From: Nematopogon swammerdamellus
Taxonomy: Eukaryota; Arthropoda; Insecta; Lepidoptera; Adelidae
NCBI GenBank assembly: GCA_946902875.1
Contig: OX336344.1
Coordinates: 17,319,791-17,383,790, forward strand
Direction of reading: 5' to 3'
DNA: 64,000 nt
Shown here one piece after another: positions 11,601-23,580 of the stretch. Below the pieces are notes generated by a model that was not told where the DNA came from, did not search any database, and worked only from the letters and a program-made list of their open reading frames with translations. Numbering within the stretch: position 1 is the stretch's first letter; each line of letters starts with the position of its first letter. The position numbers and the translations under genes are program-made.

Positions 11601-12489
11601 ACAAGAAGGCGCGCGCGGGGCGTGGACGCATCACGCGGCCGTCCGGCGCGCGCCGCCCGCGCGCGTCCCGCCCTTTGTCGACCCCGACCACCAGCTGTCC
11701 GGATTACAGGGATCACCGGACTACTCGGGGCAGGGGCGCCGACTTTTAGAAATCCTCGTGGGTGCTCATGCAATTTTTTTTATTGAACTATCATCATCAT
11801 CATCAACGTGTTGCTGTCCACTGGTGGACATATGCTTCTCCAATTTTTCACTAATTCTCCCGGCACCCGGCAGCATGGATTCGCAAAACGTTCGCACAAT
11901 GTTTTGCAATTGCCGCATTTACACATTCGCACGTTGTACCTACGCTTGTAGTGCTCCTATATTCTATTGCATGGTATAGAATAATATAGGAGTACTATAA
12001 CGTTCACTATTCGTCGCGCCACTAGTGCGAATGTGTAAATGTGGCAGCTCAAATGCTTGTAAGTAAATAGGGCACTTTTATCGTAGTTGAAATCCGATTA
12101 CTGATCAGTTTTTATATCTATCGTCGTGGGTGCTCCGCACCCACTACTTACGCCTCGTGGGTGCTGGAGCCCACGAGCACCCACGTAGTCGGCGCCTATG
12201 ACTCGGGGTCCGGATTATAGGGGCTCTACTGTACCTAGTATTTAGTTTATTATAGTTATACTTAGATAGTACCAATTCCCATGGTGCGTGTCTGTTTTCT
12301 CAGTCAAATTAAGGAATATTCTTCTGAAATGTTTCATATTAAAGGAATCTGCTTAGATGTATGTATTTAGACAATAATTTCTCACTAATTAATAGCGTCC
12401 ACTGGGAAACAGGGGTGACGCTTGTACTCGTATGTATGTATGTATGTAACAGCGTTTAAAAATATTATATTCACATAGCTAATTTGGAA

Positions 12490-13165
12490 GAAAAAAACCG
12501 GCCAAGTGCGAGTCGGATTAGCGCACCTAGAGTTCGCTAAAAAAGTTAAAAAAACATGTTTCTTGTATGGGGACAACCCTTAACCCTTTCGGCGCCAGTC
12601 GCACATATTTGTGTGCACCTATAGTCATTTTGTGAGGCCAGGCGCACACATATGTGATTTAGAAAAAGTGTTTTCATATAAATAGGTGGCGCCAGTCGCA
12701 CATATTTGTGCGCCTATAGTCATTTTGTGAGGCCAGGCGCACACATATGTGATTTAGAAAAAGTGTTTTCATATAAATAGGTGGCGCCAGTCGCACATAT
12801 TTGTGCGCCTATAGTCATTTTGTGAGGCCAGGCGCACACATATGTGATTTCCAAAAGTGCTTTCAAAAATAGGTTTAATTGTAGTAGTAGTACGGTGGAA
12901 GTTTCGTAAAGCCTTGGCCTGGGCGCATGACTGGGCCCTAGCGGTCCCGGCGACGAAAGGGTTAATTTATTACTTTTCCGCCATAATAAGACATATTCTG
13001 TGAAAATTTCAACCGGCTAGGTATTACGGTTCCAAAGATACAGCAATAGCAGTTGGACAGACAGACAGATAGATAGACATACAGACAGACAGATAGACAG
13101 ACAGACAGACGGTGAAGGTTTGGCAATAGGCTTCCGTACGGGCTACGGAAACCTAAAAACGAAAA
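12490..13165. repeat. F8 repeat containing GTCT/CAGA microsatellite
   Basis: Starts AACCGGCCAAGTGCGAGTCGG-like (about 12498) and ends with CTTCCGTACGGGCTACGG and GAAACC. The F8 family also occurs at 58445-58795 and in pieces at 31855-31930, 49918-50048 and 50740-50960. Here it is expanded by a 95-bp satellite and a CAGA run (13055-13110). Confidence 0.6.
12591..12862. repeat. Satellite: three 95-97-bp units
   Basis: Units begin GGCGCCAGTCGCACATATTTG at 12591, 12688 and 12783. Each carries CGCACATATTTGTGCG-like and CACACATATGTG palindromes. Inserted within F8. Confidence 0.9.
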
Positions 13166-13515
13166 CATGCAAAACTAGAATACAGTTTTCCTAAAGCAAC
13201 ACATTAAAAGTTTCCTTTCATTGTTAAATTATAAATAGGTATAAATAATTTGCTCCTGACATCATTGCTAAATTATAAGTAATTAGGTCTCTGGGATGCA
13301 GTCTTTTGCAGGATAGAAAGACAGCAAAGAGAGAGAGAGGACAGCAAACAAAATTCTCAACATTGAAATACATACAATTTATTTCGCCCCCCCAACGCAA
13401 TCCACTGCACACAATTTCCAACAGACCTCATACATTAGTTAGGTCATATGGAATTGGTCATACATTTGATAGGGGGAAGTCGAGCACGGGACTAGAAAGA
13501 TTCTCCTACTTGCAA

Positions 13516-14076
13516 TAGGCCTGCCAGGTGCCCGGGATTTCCGGAATTGTCCCGAGCTAGGTTACAATGTTCCGTGTCCCGGGTGAAGGATAAATTTGTC
13601 CCGGGAAGAAAAATATGTACATTTACATACGACTTGAGGTCGCACAAAGACGAATAGAATCGGTGGATGCCGATACGATATGCAATCCGAAATTTTTGTT
13701 TTTATGGCAACTGACACGGTTGGCTACATAACCCACAACATCCGTGATGTCAGCCCATAACACCGGGTGAACTTGCCTCCCTTCGGTCGTGCCGGACACA
13801 CTGAACTGGCCGGCACGACCGAATGGGAAACACAAACCACTTACTTACATAGCCGCTTCGACCGACCCATCATTTAGTGCGGTATGCACACATAACAGAC
13901 ACACACAATGCAGCCCGAGCTTTGACGCTCCGCTACAAAAAAAAACCCTATAAGTTCGCCGTAAAAATTACACATTATAACAGAAAAACATTGCTCTCTA
14001 ATTTTTCCACCTTATTTATAAAGGACTCCAGGTAGTAGATATGTCCCGGCGAGGCTAACATCAGATCTGGCAAGCC
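13516..14076. mobile_element. Possible hAT-type element with CCCGGG-rich ends
   Basis: TAGGCCTGCCAGGTG at the left and the complement of TAGGCTTGCCAGATCT at the right. Several TCCCGGG/CCCGAG boxes lie near the ends, and an F1 fragment (13696-13884) is inside. No matching 8-bp TSD was found, so this is tentative. Confidence 0.4.
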
Positions 14077-14726
14077 TACCCTTCCATTATTTTGAATTCT
14101 TCGCCTAACGCTGATTGTCTCCATTGGGCAGCCTTCGTGCAGACAACTGCAAATTAACGGTCGCCTCGGTTGAAACCAGTCCCCAAATACATTTATAGAA
14201 ACTGGTCTTTATTAATTTTGATCGGCGGATCAATTTGGTCTCGCTTCGCTATTATGTCGGCTGGCACTAGTGAATAAATGAAGGTGAAATGAGTTAATTT
14301 ATTCCTCTCAATGTAAAGGTTTTATTTAAAATGTACTTTGCAGAAGTTGTTTAACTCTTCGTTAGAGCTATAATGACTATAGAAAATATGTACAACAACC
14401 CAATAAGAATGTTTCATTAGTAAAAAAAGGAAACCATTTATAGCCTACAAAATGACAATCATAAACTTAAATAATCATAGAGAATAAAAAAAAAACACTT
14501 TGGCGTACCACCTGAACCCCCAATTAGCCTGCTGTAGCATGTTTAAGACGTGAAAGTATACATCAGTGAAAACCTCGAATTATGCATACGGCATAACAGT
14601 AAACATGCATTATGTATATTTCGCAACTCCAAGGCTGGATTATATATTTATTCTTAATTAGAGAGCGACTATGCTAGGATTTTACAAGAAAAAGTTGAGT
14701 TGGATAAGGTTCTGTCTGACAAAAAT

Positions 14727-14958
14727 TTTTTTTTTTTATGGAAACTGACACGGTTGGCTACATCACCTACAACATCCGTGATGTCAGCCCATAACACCGG
14801 GTGAACTTGGTGCCACGTCAGTGCTTCCCTTCGGTCGTGCCGGCTACACTCAGGAAACTATTTACATAGCCGTTTCGACCGAACTTTCATTCAGTGCGGT
14901 GGTACCAACCCGGGCGGGTTAAACTCTACTACCTAGTAGTAGTAATAAGAAGGGAGTC
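14727..14958 (-). mobile_element. F1 SINE, head missing
   Basis: Poly-A of about 12, 3' block, TCGGCTACACT block and core GTGGTACCAACCCGGGC. The 5S-like head is absent. Regions 14077-14726 and 14959-15720 show no recognised feature. Confidence 0.75.
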
Positions 14959-15724
14959 ATATCCATCATATTATAAGCGTAATTTTATACTAAAAATTTT
15001 AGTATAAGACTGTAAAAAAATCCCAAAAATTTTATTAAACATCCCTAAAAACCAACAGACTTATACTTAATTAAACATACATAATCATCAACGAAGAAAA
15101 ATAAAAAATGAAATGAAGTCATAATATGAGGAACTAAAATACAATATATCTTTTCAATTAAATCCGCCAAACAAAAAAATAAACAAACGAATGCGGCACT
15201 GCGCGGCGCGACGTGGCATCATCCTCGTGGGCGGATATCTTAGCTAACATGGGCAGCAAAGTGGAGTAGTGACGACATTGATTTTTTTTTAATGCACAAA
15301 CTACACGGTTTATGAGCGCAGCGATCAATACAACTGTCCGAGGTCAAGGGAAATAGCGAGGTAATTTCAAATTTAATTCTAGCGTGAATTTCCTTTGTTT
15401 GCATCCGAGTATTTCCATAAGCATGGTTCAAATTGCATAAATAGCATCTCGAATATCCAGGCAAAGGGTTATGTTGCAATAAAAATGTGCTTTTTAAGAC
15501 CAAGCACAACATATAAAGAAACCAGTTCTTAATGAACTTAATACACAAATACTTCAGTAGTGTAGTGTGTTCAGGGTATTGTAACAGTCAGTACATTAAT
15601 TTCGCCAGCGCAATTGTTATGTTTTTCTGAGACAAAAAATGTAATAAATTTTTTCTCTAAAGTGTCTAGTTTACGAGATATACATTTTTTTTAATTTATG
15701 TTTTCGTCAAGTGTAATTTGACAC

Positions 15725-15850
15725 TTTGTTGTCGCTCCGCACCCGCGCCGCGCCGCCTTCTCCGCGCGCCGCCTGCGCCGCGCGCCGCTCACTCTAGCTC
15801 CCGCCCCTCCCGCCAACAACACCGTCCTCACTCACTGCACGCCTTTCATT
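15725..15850. promoter_or_regulatory. GC-rich island, possible promoter
   Basis: Very CpG-rich block (CGCGCCGCGCCGCC-type) in AT-rich surroundings. Shares GCGCGGAGAAGGCGGCG (minus) with the candidate exon at 19867-19990. No convincing frame or splice sites. Confidence 0.25.
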
Positions 15851-16629
15851 CCCACGTTCGTGCGGAACATTAGATCCTTTTTACACTAAATTAATCAATT
15901 AGTTATATGAAAACTGTAACTTTTTATTTAACGGTAATTCAGAAAAAAGTTATTTGACTTTTTTGTTACTATTGTGATCCCAAATTTCATTTCCTAAATT
16001 TAATGTAGTGGCCGTTACAACACCCATAATGTATATGGGTTATTCTCCCGGGCAAACCCAAATTTTGTTAAAGATAGAACCTAAAGGTTCAATTTTGTAT
16101 GTGTTTTGCTCCAAGTCTGGCCATCAACTAAGTACCCCTATGTAAAATATAAGCCTATCCTATCCTATGCTATAAATTTAAGTCAGCTAAACCACAGCTA
16201 AACTTGTATATATTATATACTTAATTGGTTTCTCGGAAATGGCTCTAATGATTTCAATTAAATTTTGTATTTAGATAATGTTTTTTTTTCAAGTTTATCT
16301 AGATAGGTGTAGACGCCGAGCGAAGCTCTGTCGCCCAGGTACTGTTACAAATTAACCAACCTACTCGTAAGTTGGTTGGTTAATGGCTTGGTTAACGTAC
16401 GAGTAAAAACTGGCAGGCATCTCGGAATGTAGGTATAGTGCAGAAAAATAAAGGTTGACCCTAGATTAATTAACGCAATAACAAACAAAGGGTGAGGTTA
16501 AGTTAATGGCAGGTTTGATAGCAGATTGCTGGTAGTTATATCCTGTAGTTTAGGATGTTAGAAGAATATTAGTGAAAGAATTAGCCCGAGGAGATCAATA
16601 GTTTTCGGGAATTATTTTTTTTAATTTTA

Positions 16630-16835
16630 GTAGAGTGGCCACTCGCTAGTCCCGACCTCGATTAACACCCTCCTCTACTGCCGATGGGCCCGGATATGTT
16701 CGGTGAAGCCATCGCAAGCTTAGTTCCACATCTTCGAATTCACCGCCCCGACATAACCTGTTAGGGGGGGGGTCATAAATCGATACACCAAGCTCCCCCT
16801 CCCCCCTCCGCCACCTGCCATTAACTAAACCCACC
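16630..16835 (-). repeat. F4 repeat copy
   Basis: GAGTGGCCACTCGCTAGTCC to GCCATCGCAAGCTTAG is the reverse of the intron 3 copy. Then a G/C-rich low-complexity tail. 15851-16629 and 16836-17800 show no supported gene. Confidence 0.55.
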
Positions 16836-17809
16836 CCCAAACAAATATTTAGTGAAACTTGTCATATATAAAGAGTGCATTACTTATATATAAATCTACA
16901 GAGTGAGTAAGTGAATCACGCGCAGCATGAAGAGAATAAGGTCACGCACACGTTATCCTCTCTCTCTTCTATGACACTACTCATGCATATCTTGAGCACA
17001 TTTTATCTCACGTTATCTGCAGATAGTACTTGATAGTACTTAAATTTGTTTATATAGATACTTTGGAGCAAAATGTGTTTATGCAATATAATAGTAGCAT
17101 ATTCATTACCTAGCTTTTGTCTGCGACTTCTTCATGTGTTTTGGGCTTATTTAAGGTTAGGTAATAAAAAAAAAAATTCTAATTATCATGTGACCTAGCT
17201 AGAAAGCTCTTTTAAAATTAGGACATATGGATGACAGACAGACGGCGGCAAATATTCTGGCCATGGCACTCCCGGACCACACCGGCCCTGGAAGGCTGAA
17301 ACGACACCAAGTGTTGACCCTAGATCTTCGACTCTAACAACCAAAAGGGAGAGCCGTCAATGGATGGCCCACCTCAAACGCCATACCCCAAACAACAAAT
17401 AATCTGCTTATGGTAGAGTTTCGAATGCAGATGGCTAAACCAGAAAAAAAAAAACAAGATGCTTTGTTGCATTTTCAGGCTCAGTGGTCCGTGACAAACA
17501 ATAACGTAAGTCCACAAACAGTTTAGGAAGCGTATAGACAAAAAAATTCTTTGTCTAAATAATTATCCATGAAGGCTCTACTTAGTGGCCTGTCACTCTC
17601 ATTACGATAGAAATTCACAAGTAGCCTTCTACTCACCGAACAAAGAGCCCGGCGCGCTTTACCAGAAGTGTCAAATTTTCTATAAAGCTGAGAAGAATTT
17701 CTCGTTTATTCCTATTTGCAATGCTGTTGTGTATGAACAATATATTGCAAATAGGTATATGTTTTATGTATACTAAATTGTATGTAATAAATAAATAAAA
17801 ATAAAAAGG

Positions 17810-18175
17810 ATGACCAGAAAGTTGCCCAACGAGCAATGGAGCGAGCCATGCTGGGAATATCACGTGATATGGTGTGTAACGAGGCAATCCGCTGACACAC
17901 CAAAGTGTCGATATTGGACACCGGGTGGCTAAGCTCACGTGGCAATGGGCTGGACACATCAGCCGAAGAGACGGCAACAGCTGGCGTAACCGTGTCCTAC
18001 ACTGGCAGATGTGAACAGGAAAACGGAGTGTGTGAAGACCATCCGCCAGGTGGTACAACGACATAAGTTCGTCGGGGGAAAGCAGTGGTTCCGTACCGCT
18101 GGAGGTCGGGATAACTGGAAGAAAGTTGCAGAGACTATGTCCAGCAGTGGACTCATACACGCTGACTGACTGACT
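17810..18175 (+). mobile_element. RTE LINE 3' fragment
   Basis: Translates in pieces as KVAQRAMERAMLGIS, then a WQWAGHI-type region across frameshifts, and ends with CTGACTGACTGACTGA. Same family as the long copy at about 20950-23580, 5'-truncated. Confidence 0.75.
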
Positions 18176-18216
18176 GAGAAGGAAGTTATATGTATTTTTT
18201 TTTAGCGTGACAGTTT

Positions 18217-18446
18217 TCTTTTTTTATGTAATCCGTTATGGGTGGCTGAGTCGGAGGGGCCAAAGCGCATGCTCCGACCAGCCAATATCACCTCCGAGAA
18301 AGTAGGTGCTATACCGGAGACTTCCCTGGATTGCTGGCTATACTGGACTAGAGGAGAACACAGCCGAGGGTGCTATGTGGCCATCTTACATCCAGTACGG
18401 TGGTACCAACCCAGTCGGCTACAATTTGAGCCTCACACCTAGTAAT
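18217..18446 (-). mobile_element. F2 SINE, 5'-truncated
   Basis: Reverse of the F2 body, from poly-T and ATGTAATCCGTTATGGGTGG to TTTGAGCCTCACACCTAG. The tRNA head is absent. 18447-19199 has no recognised gene. Confidence 0.75.
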
Positions 18447-19199
18447 AACAGGCCGAATGATAAGGGCGGAGGATCAAGCCGCTGGGACACAGCTTCTCTG
18501 TATATTTCTTCGGAGCGATAACTCTATAGATAATTCCTCTTTGGGTACATCCTACATTTTCTTTCTAGAAAAATCGCAAGCACAACACAGCATTGTTTTT
18601 GAGATAAGTATTGAACAAAGCAATCTAGGTGGATAACTATATACCTAATGACGATAAGATTAGGAAATACAGACGTAAGAAGCCACAACACGTTCACTTG
18701 AGCTAGCAGACAAAGAAAACATATGGTGCCGGTCAAATTGACCTTCATCATATAAACAAGTTACGTAAACCCACATTAACCCCAAAAAGATTGAAGCGGC
18801 CATAAGTAATGCTAATCGAATAATTGGGAAACGTGAATTGATTACGGATGCGTTTAGCCTTCAATGACATAGGTGACTTCGAGGCTAATATTTCACGTTG
18901 ACCTACTTGTGGAATGCTCAGTGCCCCAATTATTGTAGTAGGATTTGAAGGTGCGAGCTTAGATATAAGTATTAATAGATCTGTCGAATCTGTCGAATTG
19001 GGAAACAGGAGTCAAATTAATTTATGTTTAGCTAACTCTAGGGTGTATGCTCGAGCAGGTCAAAGTAAACATAAAATGATGAAAATATTTATAATCTTTG
19101 GTAACAGCGAAAGCAACATCGTGATGAAACCGGTACACTTGCAATATCAAAGTGTTGTTGCGCAAAAGAACGCTGGAACAAAATGAATTCAGCTAATGT

Positions 19200-19432
19200 G
19201 CCCTTTCCACTACGGAACCGGTAAATTCTGGAACGTTCTCCCTGCTCATATATTTACCCCTAAAGTACAGTCTCGGGTCCTTCAAGTGGGACGTGAATAG
19301 GCAGGCACCTTTCAGGCCAGCATGGCATTCGCAACCCCCACATACGACCGAATGTCCATGGGCGATGCTAGACACTTTATGGGTGGCGCGGCACCATATG
19401 TCGCGCCTTCAATAAAAAATAAATAAATAAAT
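19200..19432 (+). repeat. F5 LINE 3' end
   Basis: Contains the ORF2 end block (GTCTCGGGTCCTTCAAGTGG to CGACCGAATGTCCATGGGCG) and an AAAT tail. Frame degraded. Confidence 0.7.
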
Positions 19433-19866
19433 GCTCACTGTTCACCATATACTACAAAATGTTTCCTTTTTGTCAAGAATAGGTATATAGTCTTAACTGC
19501 AAGAATATTGTACTTTTCTACACTTATAATTTGCACATTATTTAAAAAAAAAATGTTTTTTATTCTATATCATTCACACTTGTATGAAGCTATTCACCAG
19601 GTCGATGTAATATTCTCGTATGCATAATGTAAAACTTATAGTATTGCGTTTGTATGTAGGTATAATAATATTATGAACTCAAAATAAACAAAACAGTGAA
19701 ATGTTCCAAATATTCTATGAAACGAGGGTATTTAGAGGCAACCAGAAGGAAATTAGGGAATAGACTAAGTGAATTGTTTCTTTAGGGTAGGTACCTAATG
19801 TTGCTAGAACGGTTGTAGTTGAGATTATCAGTATCAGCTAGCGTGGCGACTGGCGAGAGTACTCAC

Positions 19867-19990
19867 CTCTGTGTGCCAGCCGACGTCCCACCAGCGGGCT
19901 GTCGAGCAGGAGTCGGCGCAGCGAGAAGCGCCCCCACGCGCCCCCGGCGCCCCAGCTGCAGCCCCCTCCGCCGCCTTCTCCGCGCCGCAT
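19867..19990 (-). CDS. Candidate first coding exon of an unknown gene
   Basis: ATG at 19990 opens 41 codons beginning MRRGEGGGGGCSWGAGG and ending near VGRRLAHR. It then meets a consensus donor GTGAGT from 19866, leaving in phase 1. The upstream 350 bp is CpG-rich, as expected of a promoter. No downstream exon was recognised in 1-19866, so the intron would be long. The product is not recognised. The GC-rich composition could make a chance frame, so confidence is limited. Confidence 0.35.
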
Positions 19991-20345
19991 CTTCACTCGG
20001 CGCGCACTACACGTCCCTCATAATAACACCAATGTTCTAACGGTAAAAAACACTAGCGGTCGCTCGACTCCATCGCGTCACACCGTCGAGCGAGTTCTTC
20101 ACGTAACGGTTGAGAAACAGCCGCCGGACCACTCCGAACTCCGCGTGCGCTCGCGGGAGAAAGTGCCGCGGGGCGGGAGCCAACGCACCGATCAGACGTG
20201 AAGTGGGGACACAACTAAACGCGTATCGACTGACCTCGGCATATCTATACGAACGTTCAACAAGGAACTTCTAAAACCCGAAACACGTCAGCGCGATCGC
20301 ACGGTACCGGGTACACGAGCGAGACCGGTGACGGGTACACACACA
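19991..20345 (-). promoter_or_regulatory. CpG-rich promoter/5' UTR candidate
   Basis: GC-rich, unique-looking sequence upstream of the candidate exon. It contains a TCAGTCG initiator-like motif on the minus strand at about 20233-20227 and short upstream ATGs closed by stops. Confidence 0.35.
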
Positions 20346-20949
20346 CGACCTAACAAAAGGAATGAAATTAAATAAAATGAAAACATTCATTCGCGGAACA
20401 AGGCAAGAACAGAATTACAGACTGGCTGGACTGACTGCGCCTCCTGCAAACTGGCTGCTGCCTGTCTGACAAGCAAGGCAAGAAAGCAAGCAAGCAAGAT
20501 ACGAACCAAAGAGCGAGAACACTCCACTCACTCAAGAAAGTGATGCGGGTTTGACACCTGACAGCTCTGGCTGATCCTGCGCCTCCTCCTACGACAAGTG
20601 GCTCGGGATCAATTCTGTTGGCTCTCGCTGACAGCTGTGACGTCATAGAGCCGAAAGCGAATCAAGGGAATTCGATATTCGTTTGTTCGTTTATGTGATT
20701 TCGTGGCTCAGGGGTGAGCGTCTAGGCATTGGCGTATATAGAGGGGGGACCGGGTGGGCACGGCCCACCCCAGAAGTTTCTGGTGCCCACCCCAGGATGT
20801 TGGGTTGCCAACACAAAATTCTAGGGTGGGCACTTAAATAATTTCACACAAAAACACCTAAATAATCTACAGCTGAGGAATCAACACAAAATTCCATTTC
20901 CAACCAGGTAATCAAAATAGGGGGGGTGCTAAGAATCCCTGGGTTCGGA

Positions 20950-23580
20950 AGGCTACCAAACCCAACGATTACACCTGGCGAACTATAACACACGGACATT
21001 GAGAACGGAAGAGAATTTGGAGGAGCTGGAAGTGGAATTGAGCAAGATAAGGTGGCGCGTCTTGGGGCTATCGGAAGTTCGTAGACAGAGGGAGGACACG
21101 ACAACCCTAGAATCTGGTCATATGCTCTATTTTCGAGAAGGAGACCAGCCTTCCCAAGGTGGTGTCGGGATTCTCATCAACAAAGTCCTTAATAACAACG
21201 TCGTGGAAATCGTGGGTGTGTCAACGCGGGTAGCATACCTAATACTCTCGCGGGTAGCATACCTAATACTCCCTAAAAGTACTCGTTGAATATTATACAG
21301 GTATATGCGCCCACGTCTACACACACAGACGAAGAGGTGGAAGCCGTGTATGATGTTGATGACATCTCTAAGACGATTCATAACACGGCTAAAACTCAAT
21401 TCACCGTTGTTATGGGGGACTTTAACGCCAAAGTGGGAGTACAAATATGCAACGAATCTAAGTTGGGACCAAATGCCTACGGAAGCAGAAACCATCGTGG
21501 ACAAATGTTGGCAAACTTCTTAGAAATGGAAGGGCTCTTCCTGGTGAGTCCTTTCTTCAAGAAGAGGCCCCAACAGAAGTGGACCTGGGAAAGTCCCGAT
21601 GGTGGGACAAAAAATGAGATTGACTTCATCTTGGCGGACAAGAAGCGAATATTTGGAGATGTCTCAGTGCTAAACTGGTTTAAGACTGGAAGCGATCACA
21701 GACTTGTACGAGGCACTCTAAATAGTAACTACAAGCTTGAACGGTCCCGTCAGTCGAAACTCAAAGTCGAAACAGTTGAAACTTTCGAGTGAGACACTGG
21801 AAGCGATGAGACAGAGACGCGAGGCAATAGTTGATTCGTCAGGTCTTCGGGCTCAAAATGCCAAAATAAAGAAGGTTATACGACGCGACCTTCGCCTGCA
21901 CAATACACGCCGTGTCTATGAGGCGACAGAGCGGAATAAGGGCTCCAAAGTGTTCGTGCAGGAACTGGGCAGAAGCCACAATGACGAAACTTAAAACTGC
22001 AGATGGTCGAACTGTCTCATCGAAGCCAGAACTACTCACCGAAGTCGAAAAGTAGTCGAAAGTCCGACGAGCCAAATTAACCCACCACTACACGGAGGAT
22101 ACATGGACGTCAACATGGGCGAGATCAGGATTGCTCTAGAGCAGCTTAAAAATAACAAGGCTCCTGGTGAAGACGGAGTTACTACAGAGCTTCTCAGAGC
22201 CGGGGGGACAACGGTCCTCAAGGAACTACAGAGGCTCTTCAACTCTGTCATACACGGTGGCATTACACCAGAGTCGTGGAACAGGAGTGTGGTCGTATTG
22301 TTCTTCAAGAAAGGAGACAAAACCTTGTTGAAGAACTATAGGCCCATCTCGCCCCTGAGCCACGTATATAAGCTGTTCTCGAGAGTCCTCACCAATCCTC
22401 TCGCCCGAAGGTTTGCGGACCGCCAGCCGCCAGAGCAGGCCGGGTTTCCGAGGAGGGGCTACAGTACCGTAGACCATATCCACACCTTACGGCAGATTAT
22501 ACAGAAGTCCGAAGAGTATAATCGGCCATTGTGTCTCGCTTTTGTGGACTACGAGAAAGCCTTTGACTCTATCGAAACCTGGGCTGTTATGGAATCCTTA
22601 CAGCGATGCCAAACCAATTGGCGATACATTGAGGTGCTGAAATGTTTTTATAGTGCCGCGACAATGACTGTACAAATACAGGACCAGCAGACGAAACCTA
22701 TCCAATTGCATCGTGGAGTCAGAAAGGGTGATGTTATATTTCCGAACGAAACTGTTTACGAATGCATTGGAAGATATATTCAAGCTGCTGGATTGGGGAA
22801 AGCACGGCATTAATATTAAAGGCGAGTACATTTCGCACCTACGGTTCGCAGATGACATAGTCGTGATAGGCGAATCGCTGGAGGAGCTGAATCACATGCT
22901 TAACGGTCTCAATGTCGCCTCCCGCCGAGTCGGCCTCGGGATGAATTTGGACAAGGCGAAAGTCATGTTCAACGAACACGTCGTCCCGGGGCATGTAACA
23001 GTTGGAGAGGCGAGCCTCGAAGTTGTGCAGAACTATGTCTATCTTGGACAAACCATCCAGCTAGGGAAGCTTTGACAAGGAGGCCAACAGAAGGATTCAG
23101 CTAGGTTGGGCGGCATTTGGGAAGCTCCGCCACATCTTTTCATCCTCCATCCCACAGTCATTAAAGACGAAGGTTTTTAAGCAGTGCGTTCTGCCGCTAA
23201 TGACGTACGAAGCGGAAACGTGGACCCTGACGATGGGCCTAGTCCACAAATTTAAAGTCGCTCAGCGAGCTATGGAAAGAGCAATGCTCGGCATTTCTTT
23301 GAGCGATAAAATCTGTAACGACGTGATACGTTAAAGAACTAAAGTAGTCGACATTGCTAAGAAAATAAGCAAGCTGAAGTGGCAGTGGGCTGGGCACATC
23401 TGTCGCAGACCCGACAACCGATGGGGTAGACGGGTGGGTGCTCGAATGGAGGTAGCCGGTAAAAGGTAGCCGGAAGTGGATGGATGAGAAGAGCGGAAGA
23501 CCGCGTGTGGTGGCGTGCCTTGGGAGAGGCCTATGTCCAGCAGTGTACCGATACAGGCTGACGATGAATAAAAATAAACA
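20950..23580 (+). mobile_element. RTE-clade LINE, near full length but broken
   Basis: Runs from the endonuclease domain to a 3' end GATGAATAAAAATAAA. Domains appear in the expected order; several frameshifts and a small tandem duplication (21227-21270) disable it. The 5' limit is not sharply visible. Confidence 0.8.
20960..23480 (+). pseudogene. RTE endonuclease-reverse transcriptase, frameshifted
   Basis: The endonuclease begins ANYNTRTLRTEENLEEL and has LSEVRR, then (after a shift near 21285) IIQVYAPT, VMGDFNAKVG, NEIDFILA and GSDHRLV, the APE-type motifs. RT: KNNKAPGEDG, LKNYRPIS, AFVDYEKAFDS (motif A), HRGVRKGD (motif B, shift after), and FADDIVVIGE (motif C, Phe for Tyr). The end has AGHICRRPDNRWGRR and in-frame stops. 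The normal product nicks DNA and primes reverse transcription; this copy is dead in at least four places. Confidence 0.85.

Larger units (their letters stand above)
10896..12231 (-). mobile_element. pogo/Tigger-like element, interrupted by F3
   Basis: The left end CAGTAGAGCCTCCGT follows TA (10894-10895). The right end is the complement of CAGTAGAGCCCCTATAATCC and is followed by TA (12232-12233). Inside are the C-terminal end of a transposase (11449-11600), a GC-rich block at about 11600-11700, and foreign repeats. The F3 insertion at 10911-11234 duplicated the left TIR. Confidence 0.75.

Noticed and set aside
11595..11786. Arg/Ala-rich frame in the GC block of the pogo element
   Set aside because: Composition-driven open frame on the opposite strand of the transposase remnant.
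17633..18160. 175-codon minus-strand frame
   Set aside because: It is antisense to an RTE 3' fragment and its start is not supported.
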